Shown here: in pieces, positions 1-5,821 of the stretch
Numbering within the stretch: position 1 is the first letter of the stretch
How the letters are laid out: the number at the start of each line of letters is the position of its first letter
Source: Planctomycetota bacterium
GTDB taxonomy: Bacteria; Planctomycetota; B15-G4; JADJEK01
Direction of reading: 5' to 3'
NCBI GenBank assembly: GCA_016795255.1
Contig: JAEUIB010000371.1
Location: 1 to 7,131, forward strand
Length of the DNA: 7,131 nt
Position numbers and translations under genes: made by a program
Notes under the pieces: model-generated
What the model was told of the DNA's origin: nothing
Database searches by the model: none
The model's input: the letters and a program-made list of their open reading frames with translations, nothing else

Positions 1-206
1 CTCACCTCGCGCAACGCGGCATCGAGACGCTGATCCACTCCCCGCGCGCGCTGTCCCGCATGACGGCATTCGAGCCGCTGATGGTCGGACGACCGCGTCC
101 GGTCGAAGCGGAGCGAGCGGCCGGCGAGATCCTGTCGCTGCCGATCTACCCCGAGATGCCGCGCGAGCACCAGGACGCCGTGATCGCCGCCCTGAACGCG
201 TTCTGA
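1..206 (+). CDS. DegT/DnrJ/EryC1/StrS-type aminotransferase, C-terminal end (partial)
   Basis: Only the last 67 codons are in the window, reading from base 3 to the TGA at 204-206; the 5' part lies to the left. The residues GIETLIHSP near the start and LSLPIYPEMPREHQDAVIAAL at the end match the end of PLP-dependent sugar aminotransferases of the DegT/DnrJ/EryC1/StrS family, whose members usually finish with a 'LPLYPELT..Q...VI.A' segment. Such enzymes add an amino group to nucleotide-bound keto-sugars for surface polysaccharides, glycans or secondary metabolites. The catalytic lysine and the PLP site are outside the window, so the substrate cannot be judged. The gene converges on the sigma-54 activator, with a 48-bp gap. 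The family assignment rests on this short tail alone, though the tail is characteristic. Confidence 0.8.
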   Translation, partial: HLAQRGIETLIHSPRALSRMTAFEPLMVGRPRPVEAERAAGEILSLPIYPEMPREHQDAVIAALNAF

Positions 207-233
207 CCTCGTTCTGACCGCGCTCTGACCGCA
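201..233. repeat. Three tandem 11-bp repeats with stop codons in all three frames
   Basis: Three adjacent 11-mers, TTCTGACCTCG, TTCTGACCGCG and CTCTGACCGCA, start with the last sense codon and stop of the aminotransferase gene. Neighbouring units differ at one or two positions. Because 11 is not a multiple of three, the TGA in each unit (204, 215, 226) falls in a different frame, so plus-strand translation is closed in all frames. The array fills most of the gap between the two convergent genes. No terminator-like hairpin with a T-run is seen there. Confidence 0.7.
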
Positions 234-254
234 CTTTGGCGAATCGACGGCAGA

Positions 255-1283
<1,029 letters not shown>

Positions 1284-1291
1284 CGGCCGGG

Positions 1292-1297
1292 AGTGTA
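1292..1297 (-). promoter_or_regulatory. Possible -10 element of the sigma-54 activator gene
   Basis: On the minus strand TACACT ends eight bases before the ATG at 1283. No Shine-Dalgarno sequence lies between them and I find no convincing -35 box. If it is a true -10 element, transcription would start at or next to the ATG, giving a leaderless mRNA. The octamer TACACTCC recurs in the putative promoter of the NTF2-like lipoprotein gene (4044-4051). The call is weak because a six-base motif can occur by chance. Confidence 0.25.
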
Positions 1298-1329
1298 CCG
1301 CGCGGCGTCGATCGACTCGCTCGCGCGGC

Positions 1330-1354
1330 AGCCGGGGGTCGCGGGATCCCGGCT
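1330..1354. other. GC-rich inverted repeat just after the DUF1801 gene
   Basis: AGCCGGG (1330-1336) and CCCGGCT (1348-1354) form perfect 7-bp arms around an 11-base loop. The loop side contains a competing GGGATCCC palindrome (1343-1350). The outer arm overlaps the stop codon of the DUF1801 gene. No T-run follows on either strand, so this is not a classical intrinsic terminator. It might slow polymerase or stabilise the 3' end of the reductase-DUF1801 message, or be chance in GC-rich DNA. Confidence 0.3.
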
Positions 1355-1776
1355 CAGCGCGGCTTCTCCGACTTCCTCGTGCGCTTCACGGAGTCGACGA
1401 TCATCGCGTCGAGGACGGCCAGATCGACGTCCTCGAGCCGCTTCACGTAGACGCACGACTTGCCGGTCTTGACCTTGCCGAGCTTCTTCAGGGATGCCGC
1501 GGAGTCGTCGAACCCCGGCATCAGGTAGATCGACAGCGATTGCTTGCGCGGCGAGAAGCCGAGGATCGGCCAATCGAGCTGACTACCGTCCGCGTAGACG
1601 ACCGGCGACGTGCCGAAGCCGACGATGCTCGGCCCCCACATCGCGGGCTTCGCCTTCGTCGCCTTCTGCATCAAGCGGATCAGCACGCGACAGTCGGCGC
1701 GCTGACGTTCGTCGGCGACCGCGTCGATGAAGTCCGCGACGCTGGCGTCGGTCTTGCGTGTCTTCGGTTCGGCCAT
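1354..1776 (-). CDS. DUF1801 domain protein (YdhG-like fold)
   Basis: This 140-residue protein has DUF1801 features across most of its length: an N-terminal helix with VADFIDAVADERQRADC (13-29), MWGPSIVGFG (46-55), YLMPGF (84-89) and a C-terminal segment running from the KTGKSCVYVKRLEDVD stretch (103-118) into a basic tail. DUF1801 proteins are small, usually cytoplasmic and poorly characterised; Bacillus YdhG/Fra-type relatives have been linked to iron handling, but nothing here tests that. I see no signal peptide or membrane segment. The ATG at 1776 is preceded by GAAGGAG with six bases of spacing. The reading frame stays open far upstream, but that stretch is a shadow of the reductase gene. 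The start lies 20 bp after the aldo/keto reductase stop, so the two are probably cotranscribed. Confidence 0.85.
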   Translation of the reverse strand: MAEPKTRKTDASVADFIDAVADERQRADCRVLIRLMQKATKAKPAMWGPSIVGFGTSPVVYADGSQLDWPILGFSPRKQSLSIYLMPGFDDSAASLKKLGKVKTGKSCVYVKRLEDVDLAVLDAMIVDSVKRTRKSEKPR

Positions 1777-1782
1777 GGCTCG

Positions 1783-1789
1783 CTCCTTC
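1783..1789 (-). promoter_or_regulatory. Ribosome binding site of the DUF1801 gene
   Basis: Minus-strand GAAGGAG lies six bases before the ATG at 1776. It selects this start over the much longer open frame that continues upstream through the reductase gene. It sits in the 20-bp gap after the reductase stop. Confidence 0.85.
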
Positions 1790-1796
1790 GGTGTCG

Positions 1797-2828
1797 TCAG
1801 ACCGGCGGCGGGTTGCGTTCCTTGAACCCGCGCTGATGCCAGTACGGATACGCGAGCGTCGTCGCCGTCGCGGCGTCGAGCCGCGCGACCTGATCGGCCG
1901 TCAGGTTCCAGCCGACCGCGCCGAGGTTGTCCTTCAACTGCGCTTCGTCGCGGGCACCGATGATGATCGTCGCGACGCTCGGCCGCTGGAGCAGCCAGTT
2001 GATCGCGATCTGCGGCACGCTCTTGCCGGTCTCCTTCGCGATCGCGTCGATCGCGTCGACGACGCGGAACACGGCTTCGTCGGGGATCGGCGGGCCGACG
2101 TCGACCGCGAGCTTGCTCTGCAAGCGGCTGCTCTTCGGCAACGGCTGGCCGCGGCGGATCTTGCCCGTCAGTCGTCCCCAGCCGAGCGGGCTCCACACCA
2201 CCGCGCCGACTTGCTGGTCGAGCGCGAGCGGCATCAGCTCCCATTCGTAGTCGCGGCCGAGCAGCGAGTAGTACGCCTGGTGCGCGACGTAGCGCGCGAG
2301 GCCGTACTTCTCGGAGATCGCGAGCGACTTCATCAGGTGCCAGCCCGAGAAGTTCGAGCAGCCGACGTAGCGGATCTTGCCCGCGCGCACGAGGTCGTCG
2401 AGCGTGCGCAGGACTTCCTCGATCGGCGTCATCGCGTCGAAGCCGTGGAGCTGATAGAGGTCGATGACGTCGGTCTGCAGGCGCTTCAGACTGCCTTCGA
2501 CCGAACGGATCAGGTGGTGCCGCGACGAGCCGACGTCGTTCGGGCCCGGCCCGAACCGGAACGTGCCCTTCGTCGAGATCAGCACGCGGTCGCGCTTGCC
2601 CTTGATCGCTTGGCCGAGGATCTCCTCGGCGGCGCCGTTCGAGTAGATGTCGGCCGAGTCGAACATCGTGAGGCCGGCTTCGAGGCAGAGGTCGACGAGC
2701 CGCGTCGCCGCGGCGACGGCGGTGTTGCCCCCCGCTTTGAACAGCTCGGTGTTGCCGCCGAACGTGCCCGTCCCGAAGCTCAGCACCGGCACCTTCAGGC
2801 CCGAGCCACCCAGTCGTCGAAATTCCAT
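1797..2828 (-). CDS. Aldo/keto reductase
   Basis: This 343-residue protein covers the full TIM-barrel aldo/keto reductase fold, a cytoplasmic NADPH-dependent oxidoreductase of aldehydes and ketones. The catalytic tetrad is present: D57 and Y62 in FDSADIYS, K87 in STKG and H128 in QLHG. GCSNFSGWHL (156-165), VWSPLGWGRLTGK (211-223) and the C-terminal IIIGARDEAQLKDNL stretch (288-302) match the substrate and cofactor regions of the Kv-beta/YajO/IolS-like branch. The length is typical. The start is placed at 2828, not at the upstream ATG at 2861, because AAGGAGA stands just before it and MEFRRLGGSGLKV is the usual N-terminus of this branch. The DUF1801 gene follows after 20 bp and a GNAT gene precedes by 55 bp. 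The substrate cannot be inferred. Confidence 0.95.
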   Translation of the reverse strand: MEFRRLGGSGLKVPVLSFGTGTFGGNTELFKAGGNTAVAAATRLVDLCLEAGLTMFDSADIYSNGAAEEILGQAIKGKRDRVLISTKGTFRFGPGPNDVGSSRHHLIRSVEGSLKRLQTDVIDLYQLHGFDAMTPIEEVLRTLDDLVRAGKIRYVGCSNFSGWHLMKSLAISEKYGLARYVAHQAYYSLLGRDYEWELMPLALDQQVGAVVWSPLGWGRLTGKIRRGQPLPKSSRLQSKLAVDVGPPIPDEAVFRVVDAIDAIAKETGKSVPQIAINWLLQRPSVATIIIGARDEAQLKDNLGAVGWNLTADQVARLDAATATTLAYPYWHQRGFKERNPPPV

Positions 2829-2833
2829 CGCGG

Positions 2834-2840
2834 TCTCCTT
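2834..2840 (-). promoter_or_regulatory. Ribosome binding site of the aldo/keto reductase
   Basis: Minus-strand AAGGAGA lies five bases before the ATG at 2828. It decides between this start and the upstream in-frame ATG at 2861, whose 11 extra codons have no family support. Confidence 0.85.
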
Positions 2841-2883
2841 GGTCTTCACGATCGCTCGCACACACCGGTGCGGGCGATGAGGT

Positions 2884-3438
2884 TCAGCCGATCGCGCGCG
2901 CCGAGTCGCAGCCGCGCCATTCGTCCTCGAGCATGCCGTACACGAGCAGATCCACCCACGCGTCGCCGAGCTTCTCCGCGCGCACGAGGCAACCCTCGCG
3001 GCGGAAACCGAGCCGTTCGGCGAGCGCGACGCTGCGCACGTTCCCGGCGTGACAACGCAGTTCCATGCGATGCACGTTCAGCGTCTCGAACGCGTGGCGC
3101 ATGACGGCGCGACACGCGCGCTTCACGAGCCCGCGCCCTTCCGCGTGGCGGCCGATCCAATAGCCGATCTCGATCGACCGGACTTCCGGCACGAAGCGCC
3201 ACACCGCGGCGACGCCGGACAAGCGGCCCGAGTCGAAGATGCCGGCCAGCACGCCTTCGTTCTTCGCGACGATCTCGATCCCGCTCGTCACGCGCGACTC
3301 GATGTCGGAGCGCTGCAGCGGCCTCGGCAACCAGTAGTTGCGGTCGAGGTTGTCCTGCGCGAGCGCGAACAGCGCGTCGATGTCGGTGAGTGCCAGCGGG
3401 CGCAGTTCGGCGGTGTCGGAGAGTCGGGTCGTCTGCAT
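2884..3438 (-). CDS. GNAT N-acetyltransferase, RimJ/RimL type
   Basis: This 184-residue cytoplasmic acetyltransferase is predicted to move acetyl from acetyl-CoA to an amino group. The RimL-like layout is clear. An N-terminal LRPLALTDIDALFALA (12-27) is followed by NYWLPRP (34-40), the strand SIEIGYWI (88-95), the acetyl-CoA pyrophosphate loop around AEGRGLVKRAC (99-109), and the C-terminal AGNVRSVALAERLGFRREG (131-149). E. coli RimL acetylates ribosomal protein L7/L12, but many relatives act on antibiotics, polyamines or other substrates, so the target is open. The ATG at 3438 is the only sensible start: an in-frame TGA lies three codons upstream. No Shine-Dalgarno sequence is visible, which is unusual among its neighbours. 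It lies 81 bp after the NTF2-like lipoprotein gene and 55 bp before the reductase. Confidence 0.92.
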   Translation of the reverse strand: MQTTRLSDTAELRPLALTDIDALFALAQDNLDRNYWLPRPLQRSDIESRVTSGIEIVAKNEGVLAGIFDSGRLSGVAAVWRFVPEVRSIEIGYWIGRHAEGRGLVKRACRAVMRHAFETLNVHRMELRCHAGNVRSVALAERLGFRREGCLVRAEKLGDAWVDLLVYGMLEDEWRGCDSARAIG

Positions 3439-3519
3439 GGGTGTCGGTTCAGCGGAGTGGGTGTCGATCGGGGCGAGGATGCGCGCGACGCGGGCTCGTT
3501 CGGCCGGGCGCGTGGCGCG

Positions 3520-3993
3520 TCACGGATGCGGGACCGGGCTCGACCAATGGACGTGCTGCAGCTTCCAGCCCGCGTCGGTCTTGACCGCGACGGCCGTGAA
3601 GTAGCCCGAGTACGACTCGGTCTTGCCGGACGTGCTGATGATCCGCTCGTGGTAGTTCGACGCGAGGACGGCGTGGCGGGCATCGAGGGCTTCGACCCGC
3701 ATCGACTCCCACGACAGGTTCACCGATGCGGTCCGCGCGTCGAAGTCGGCGCAGAACGTCTTCGCTTGCGCGTAGTCGCGGAACTCGACTTTGCCGTCGA
3801 CCGCCATGAAGAACGACGGATCGTCGAGGAAGTAGCGCGGCCAAGCCTCGGGGCCGTCGCGCTCGAGGTCCCGCGCGAGATGATCGGCCCACACGCGGAC
3901 TTCGGTCTTCGCCGTCATGAGGTCGGCCTGCTCGATCGCGCGGCAGCCACCGGCGCCGGCGACGAGGATCAGCGAGAACACGCGTGAACGCAT
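3520..3993 (-). CDS. NTF2/SnoaL-like (DUF4440-type) predicted lipoprotein
   Basis: This is a 157-residue protein with an exported N-terminus: basic MRSR, a short hydrophobic stretch VFSLILVAGAGG (5-16), then C17. The lipobox is AGGC, and the -3 alanine is less common than leucine, so lipidation is likely but not certain. The mature part has the cone-shaped NTF2-like pattern: a helical VWADHLARDLERDGPEAWPRYF (34-55), DPSFFMAVDGKVEFRDY (58-74), and final strands ending SGYFTAVAVKTDAGWKLQHVHWS (129-151). Such proteins bind small molecules or serve as folding scaffolds; no catalytic set can be identified. The ATG at 3993 has GAAGGTGA in front. The open frame reaches 4122 only by crossing the palindromic repeat. 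It is divergent from the DUF5329 gene and heads the minus-strand run. Confidence 0.8.
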   Translation of the reverse strand: MRSRVFSLILVAGAGGCRAIEQADLMTAKTEVRVWADHLARDLERDGPEAWPRYFLDDPSFFMAVDGKVEFRDYAQAKTFCADFDARTASVNLSWESMRVEALDARHAVLASNYHERIISTSGKTESYSGYFTAVAVKTDAGWKLQHVHWSSPVPHP

Positions 3994-3998
3994 CGGTT

Positions 3999-4006
3999 TC
4001 ACCTTC
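3999..4006 (-). promoter_or_regulatory. Ribosome binding site of the NTF2-like lipoprotein
   Basis: Minus-strand GAAGGTGA lies five bases before the ATG at 3993. It favours this start over upstream in-frame ATGs whose codons would run through the palindromic repeat, and it places a signal peptide exactly at the N-terminus. Confidence 0.75.
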
Positions 4007-4045
4007 TTCAATGCTCGTCCGTGGGAGCGTCCCGGCGAAGGGCGG

Positions 4046-4074
4046 AGTGTAGGGTCAAGCTCGGAAGGGGTCAG
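4046..4074 (-). promoter_or_regulatory. Possible sigma-70 promoter of the NTF2-like lipoprotein gene
   Basis: On the minus strand CTGACC (4074-4069) and TACACT (4051-4046) are 17 bases apart. Each matches its consensus at four of six positions. Transcription would begin near 4039, leaving a leader of about 46 bases before the ATG at 3993. The -35 hexamer lies in one arm of the palindromic repeat at 4067-4106, so the repeat may supply part of the promoter. TTGACC (4058-4053) nearby is too close to TACACT to be its -35. Confidence 0.3.
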
Positions 4075-4106
4075 CCCCCGTTCGCTTTCGCACGGGGGCT
4101 GACCCC
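4067..4106 (-). repeat. REP-like palindromic element, intergenic copy
   Basis: Perfect 15-bp arms (4067-4081 and 4092-4106), with core GGGGTCAGCCCCCGT, surround a 10-base loop, TCGCTTTCGC. Read on the minus strand, the 40 bases match the second copy at 4184-4223 at 37 positions, so the two copies are inverted relative to each other. The length, GC-rich palindrome and inverted pairing resemble REP/BIME elements. No T-run follows, so it is not a standard terminator. It lies between two divergent genes, 33 bases before the DUF5329 start. Confidence 0.85.
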
Positions 4107-4127
4107 AATGCCCCCAACGCAATGTCC

Positions 4128-4133
4128 AAGGAG
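4128..4133 (+). promoter_or_regulatory. Ribosome binding site of the DUF5329 lipoprotein
   Basis: AAGGAG lies exactly six bases before the ATG at 4140-4142. It chooses this start over the in-frame ATG at 4122, which lies upstream of the site. The site is in the 77-base segment between the two inverted palindromes. Confidence 0.85.
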
Positions 4134-4139
4134 CGTCCC

Positions 4140-4916
4140 ATGCGGTTCAGAGTGGGCTTCACCAAGGTCGAGCGGACCACGCAGGGGTCAGCCCCTGCGC
4201 GAAAACGAACGGGGGCTGACCCCATCGGGGCGCTCGTGATGCTCGTGCTCTTGTCCGCGTGCTCGCGCGAAGCGCCGAAGCCGCCCGCGACTGCGGAGTC
4301 GCCGAAGCCGCCGGTGATCGCCGGATTGCCGCTCGACCTCGCGCTGAAGCAGCGCACGACGTCGCCGGTGCCGGGCTCGGACGGCCGCGTGTCGATCTCG
4401 CTCGAGGACATCACGCACGGCCAAGTCATGGTCAGCGTCGTGAAGACGCCCGCCGATGGTTCGAGCGCACTGCTCGGGCCGTTGTCGATGAAGGCCGGCG
4501 ACGCCTCGACGTTCCAATTCGACGGGGGCGACTTCGTGCTGACGCTGACCGCGCTCGACAACGCGCTGGTCGGCGACGACGTCGCGAAGTTCACGCTGCG
4601 CGCCGCGGACGCGAAACCTCCGAAGCCGACCGAAGCCCAGAAGATCGAGCGCCTGATCGACGCCGTCGCGAAGCTCGAAGGCGCGACGTTCCTGCGCAAC
4701 GGCGACGAGCACTCGACGGCCGACGCCGTCGAACACCTCCGGCGCAAGCTCGGCGCGGGCGGCGACGACATCGCGACCGCCGAGCAGTTCATCGAGCACG
4801 CCGCGACGCGGTCGTCGTTCACCGGCCAGGACTACCAAGTGCGCCTCGCCGATGGGCGCGTCGTGCGGCTCGCGGACTTCCTGCGCGAACGACTCGCGGA
4901 GATCGAGTCGGCGTAG
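4140..4916 (+). CDS. Predicted lipoprotein with C-terminal DUF5329 domain
   Basis: This 258-residue predicted lipoprotein has a hydrophobic stretch IGALVMLVLLSA (29-40) ending in an excellent lipobox LSAC, with C41 the lipidated residue. A Pro-rich linker follows, with PKPP at 46-49 and 55-58 (CGCCGAAGCCGCC repeated at 4273 and 4300). Residues about 80-155 form a beta-rich segment I do not recognise, ending with a VLTLTALDNALVGDDVAKFTL pattern (133-153). The C-terminal KIERLIDAVAKLEG...FLRNGDEHSTADAVEHLRRKL...TAEQFIEHAATRSSFTGQDYQVR (168-235) is a clear DUF5329 match; its function is unknown. The signal region is abnormally long (40 residues) because residues 15-28 come from an in-frame palindromic repeat. 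The product is probably anchored on the periplasmic face. The gene is divergent from the NTF2-like lipoprotein and converges with the 88-residue gene, 30 bp apart. Confidence 0.88.
   Translation: MRFRVGFTKVERTTQGSAPARKRTGADPIGALVMLVLLSACSREAPKPPATAESPKPPVIAGLPLDLALKQRTTSPVPGSDGRVSISLEDITHGQVMVSVVKTPADGSSALLGPLSMKAGDASTFQFDGGDFVLTLTALDNALVGDDVAKFTLRAADAKPPKPTEAQKIERLIDAVAKLEGATFLRNGDEHSTADAVEHLRRKLGAGGDDIATAEQFIEHAATRSSFTGQDYQVRLADGRVVRLADFLRERLAEIESA
4184..4223 (+). repeat. REP-like palindromic element inside a coding sequence
   Basis: The arms GGGGTCAGCCCC (4184-4195) and GGGGCTGACCCC (4212-4223) pair perfectly over 12 bp around a 16-base loop. The element is 37/40 identical to the inverted copy at 4067-4106. 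It lies within the DUF5329 gene, 42 bases after the ATG, and is read as GSAPARKRTGADP (residues 16-28) without a stop. With two preceding bases it makes exactly 14 codons (4182-4223), so the frame of the lipoprotein signal is preserved. Confidence 0.85.
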
Positions 4917-4946
4917 CGGCGGGACCTCGCCCGTTGCTTCGGCACG

Positions 4947-5213
4947 TCAGTCGCCATCGCGCCCGTCGAGCCCATCGAAGAAGCTCTCCTCCGACTCGTC
5001 GGTCATGAAGAACAACCGCTGCTCGGTGGCGCTCGCGACGATCATCATCCGCGTGTGCGTCGGCGACGGCGGGTCTTCGACGACGAAGCGGGTCGCCGCG
5101 TCGACGCGAGGCTCGATGCAGCGATCCCAGTAGTCGGCGGTCCAGCCGGTCTCGGCGCCGCCGCCGAGCTCGAGGTACACGCGCTTGAACTCGTCCTTCG
5201 AAACCTGACGCAT
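4947..5213 (-). CDS. Small hypothetical protein, 88 residues
   Basis: No named domain is recognised. The protein begins MRQVSKDEFKRVYLELGGG, then has an aromatic WTADYWDRCIEP (24-35), a central TRFVVEDPPSPTHTRMMIV (41-59) and an acidic end RLFFMTDESEESFFDGLDG (66-84). The alternation of strands, and the end reading like a typical 'LFF.T.ESEE.FF' motif, suggest a small conserved cytoplasmic family rather than a spurious frame; this is from memory of similar hypotheticals. There is no signal peptide or membrane segment. The ribosome site is weak (GGCGGAT before the ATG). The gene starts 19 bp after the DUF1697 stop and is probably cotranscribed with it. It ends 30 bp from the convergent DUF5329 gene. 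Confidence 0.72.
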   Translation of the reverse strand: MRQVSKDEFKRVYLELGGGAETGWTADYWDRCIEPRVDAATRFVVEDPPSPTHTRMMIVASATEQRLFFMTDESEESFFDGLDGRDGD

Positions 5214-5232
5214 CCGTGGATCCGCCGGCCGC

Positions 5233-5778
5233 TCACTTCGGCCCGGTCACCATCGCGCCGAGCGCCTGCATCGTGCGCCAATTGCGCGTCGTCACGTCGT
5301 CGGCGACGACCTTGTTGCACGCCGCCCACAGTTTGCTGGCGAGGACTCCGTCGGCGCACCACAGGTACGCGGCCCGCGCGCCCATCGCGAAGCGATCCGG
5401 CGTCCAGTCGGTCTTGCCGAGCCCTTTCAGACGCCGCGCGACCGTCGGCGTCCGCGGCAGCGCGACCAGCGTGCGCGACGAATCCGTCGCGACTTCGGAC
5501 AGCGGGTTCTCGTCGAGGATCCGCGCGAGATCGCGGGCCGCGATGATCGTCGTGCGCGCGCGGACGCCGATCTTGCGCGTCAGCACCTCCTCGACGCGCG
5601 CGCCGAATCCGCCGTCCATGCCCGCGGGAGCCTCGAACACGACGTTGCCGCTGTTCTGGAGAGTCCGTACGTCGCGGCAGCCGAGCGACTCGAACACCTT
5701 GCGCAGATCCGTCATCGCGATCCGCTTGGCTTTCCCGACGTTGATCCCTCTCAACAGCGCGATGTGCGTAGCGGCCAT
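5233..5778 (-). CDS. DUF1697 domain protein
   Basis: This 181-residue protein is a full-length member of the DUF1697 family. The N-terminus HIALLRGINVGKAKRIAMTD (5-24) and RTLQNSGNVVFEAP (38-51) are the family signature, followed by a helical segment up to ILDENPL (87-93). The later LWAACNKVV (150-158) and TTRNWRTMQAL (163-173) match the conserved end, where a lysine-threonine-arginine-asparagine-rich turn is typical. The biochemical role of the family is unknown; it is cytoplasmic with no export signal. The ATG at 5778 is chosen because the family starts here; a GAGG stands ten bases upstream, a weak site. The open frame upstream to 5907 overlaps the GNAT gene in another frame. It follows that gene after 43 bp and precedes the 88-residue gene by 19 bp. 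Confidence 0.92.
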   Translation of the reverse strand: MAATHIALLRGINVGKAKRIAMTDLRKVFESLGCRDVRTLQNSGNVVFEAPAGMDGGFGARVEEVLTRKIGVRARTTIIAARDLARILDENPLSEVATDSSRTLVALPRTPTVARRLKGLGKTDWTPDRFAMGARAAYLWCADGVLASKLWAACNKVVADDVTTRNWRTMQALGAMVTGPK

Positions 5779-5821
5779 TGCGAGTGGTCCTCGTCGGTTG
5801 CGGAACGGACGACCGCGGATC

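Noticed and set aside
2014..2027. GGCACG...TTGC resembling a -24/-12 promoter
   Set aside because: The spacing is one base short, which normally abolishes sigma-54 binding, and it lies inside the reductase coding sequence.
1354..2865. 503-codon minus-strand frame that includes DUF1801 and continues upstream
   Set aside because: The upstream part is an Arg-rich shadow of the aldo/keto reductase in another frame. The real start at 1776 has a strong ribosome site, so this is not a fusion.
1758..3104. 448-codon plus-strand frame across the reductase gene
   Set aside because: It is antisense to the reductase, whose tetrad and full length are clear. The composition is shadow-like and it has no recognisable motif.
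3049..3987. 312-codon plus-strand frame opposite the GNAT and NTF2-like genes
   Set aside because: It spans two convincing minus-strand genes and their gap, and has shadow composition.
4067..4106. Palindrome as a rho-independent terminator
   Set aside because: The stem is strong but no T-run follows on either strand, and it sits upstream of two divergent genes rather than after one.
4236..4241. GTG or ATG as an alternative start of the DUF5329 lipoprotein
   Set aside because: It would leave only six or seven residues before the lipobox cysteine, too short for a signal peptide, and lacks a good ribosome site. Kept as the main counter-hypothesis to the in-frame repeat.
4055..4822. 255-codon minus-strand frame opposite the DUF5329 gene, containing two GSAPVR-like segments
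   Set aside because: The repeated segments are just the palindromes read from the other strand. The DUF5329 frame has a signal peptide, domain match and ribosome site.
4940..4954. Sigma-54-like sequence CGGCACG-N4-TCGC with GG-N10-GC spacing
   Set aside because: The -12 part is TCGC rather than TTGC. It points into the antisense strand of the 88-residue gene and precedes no plus-strand gene.
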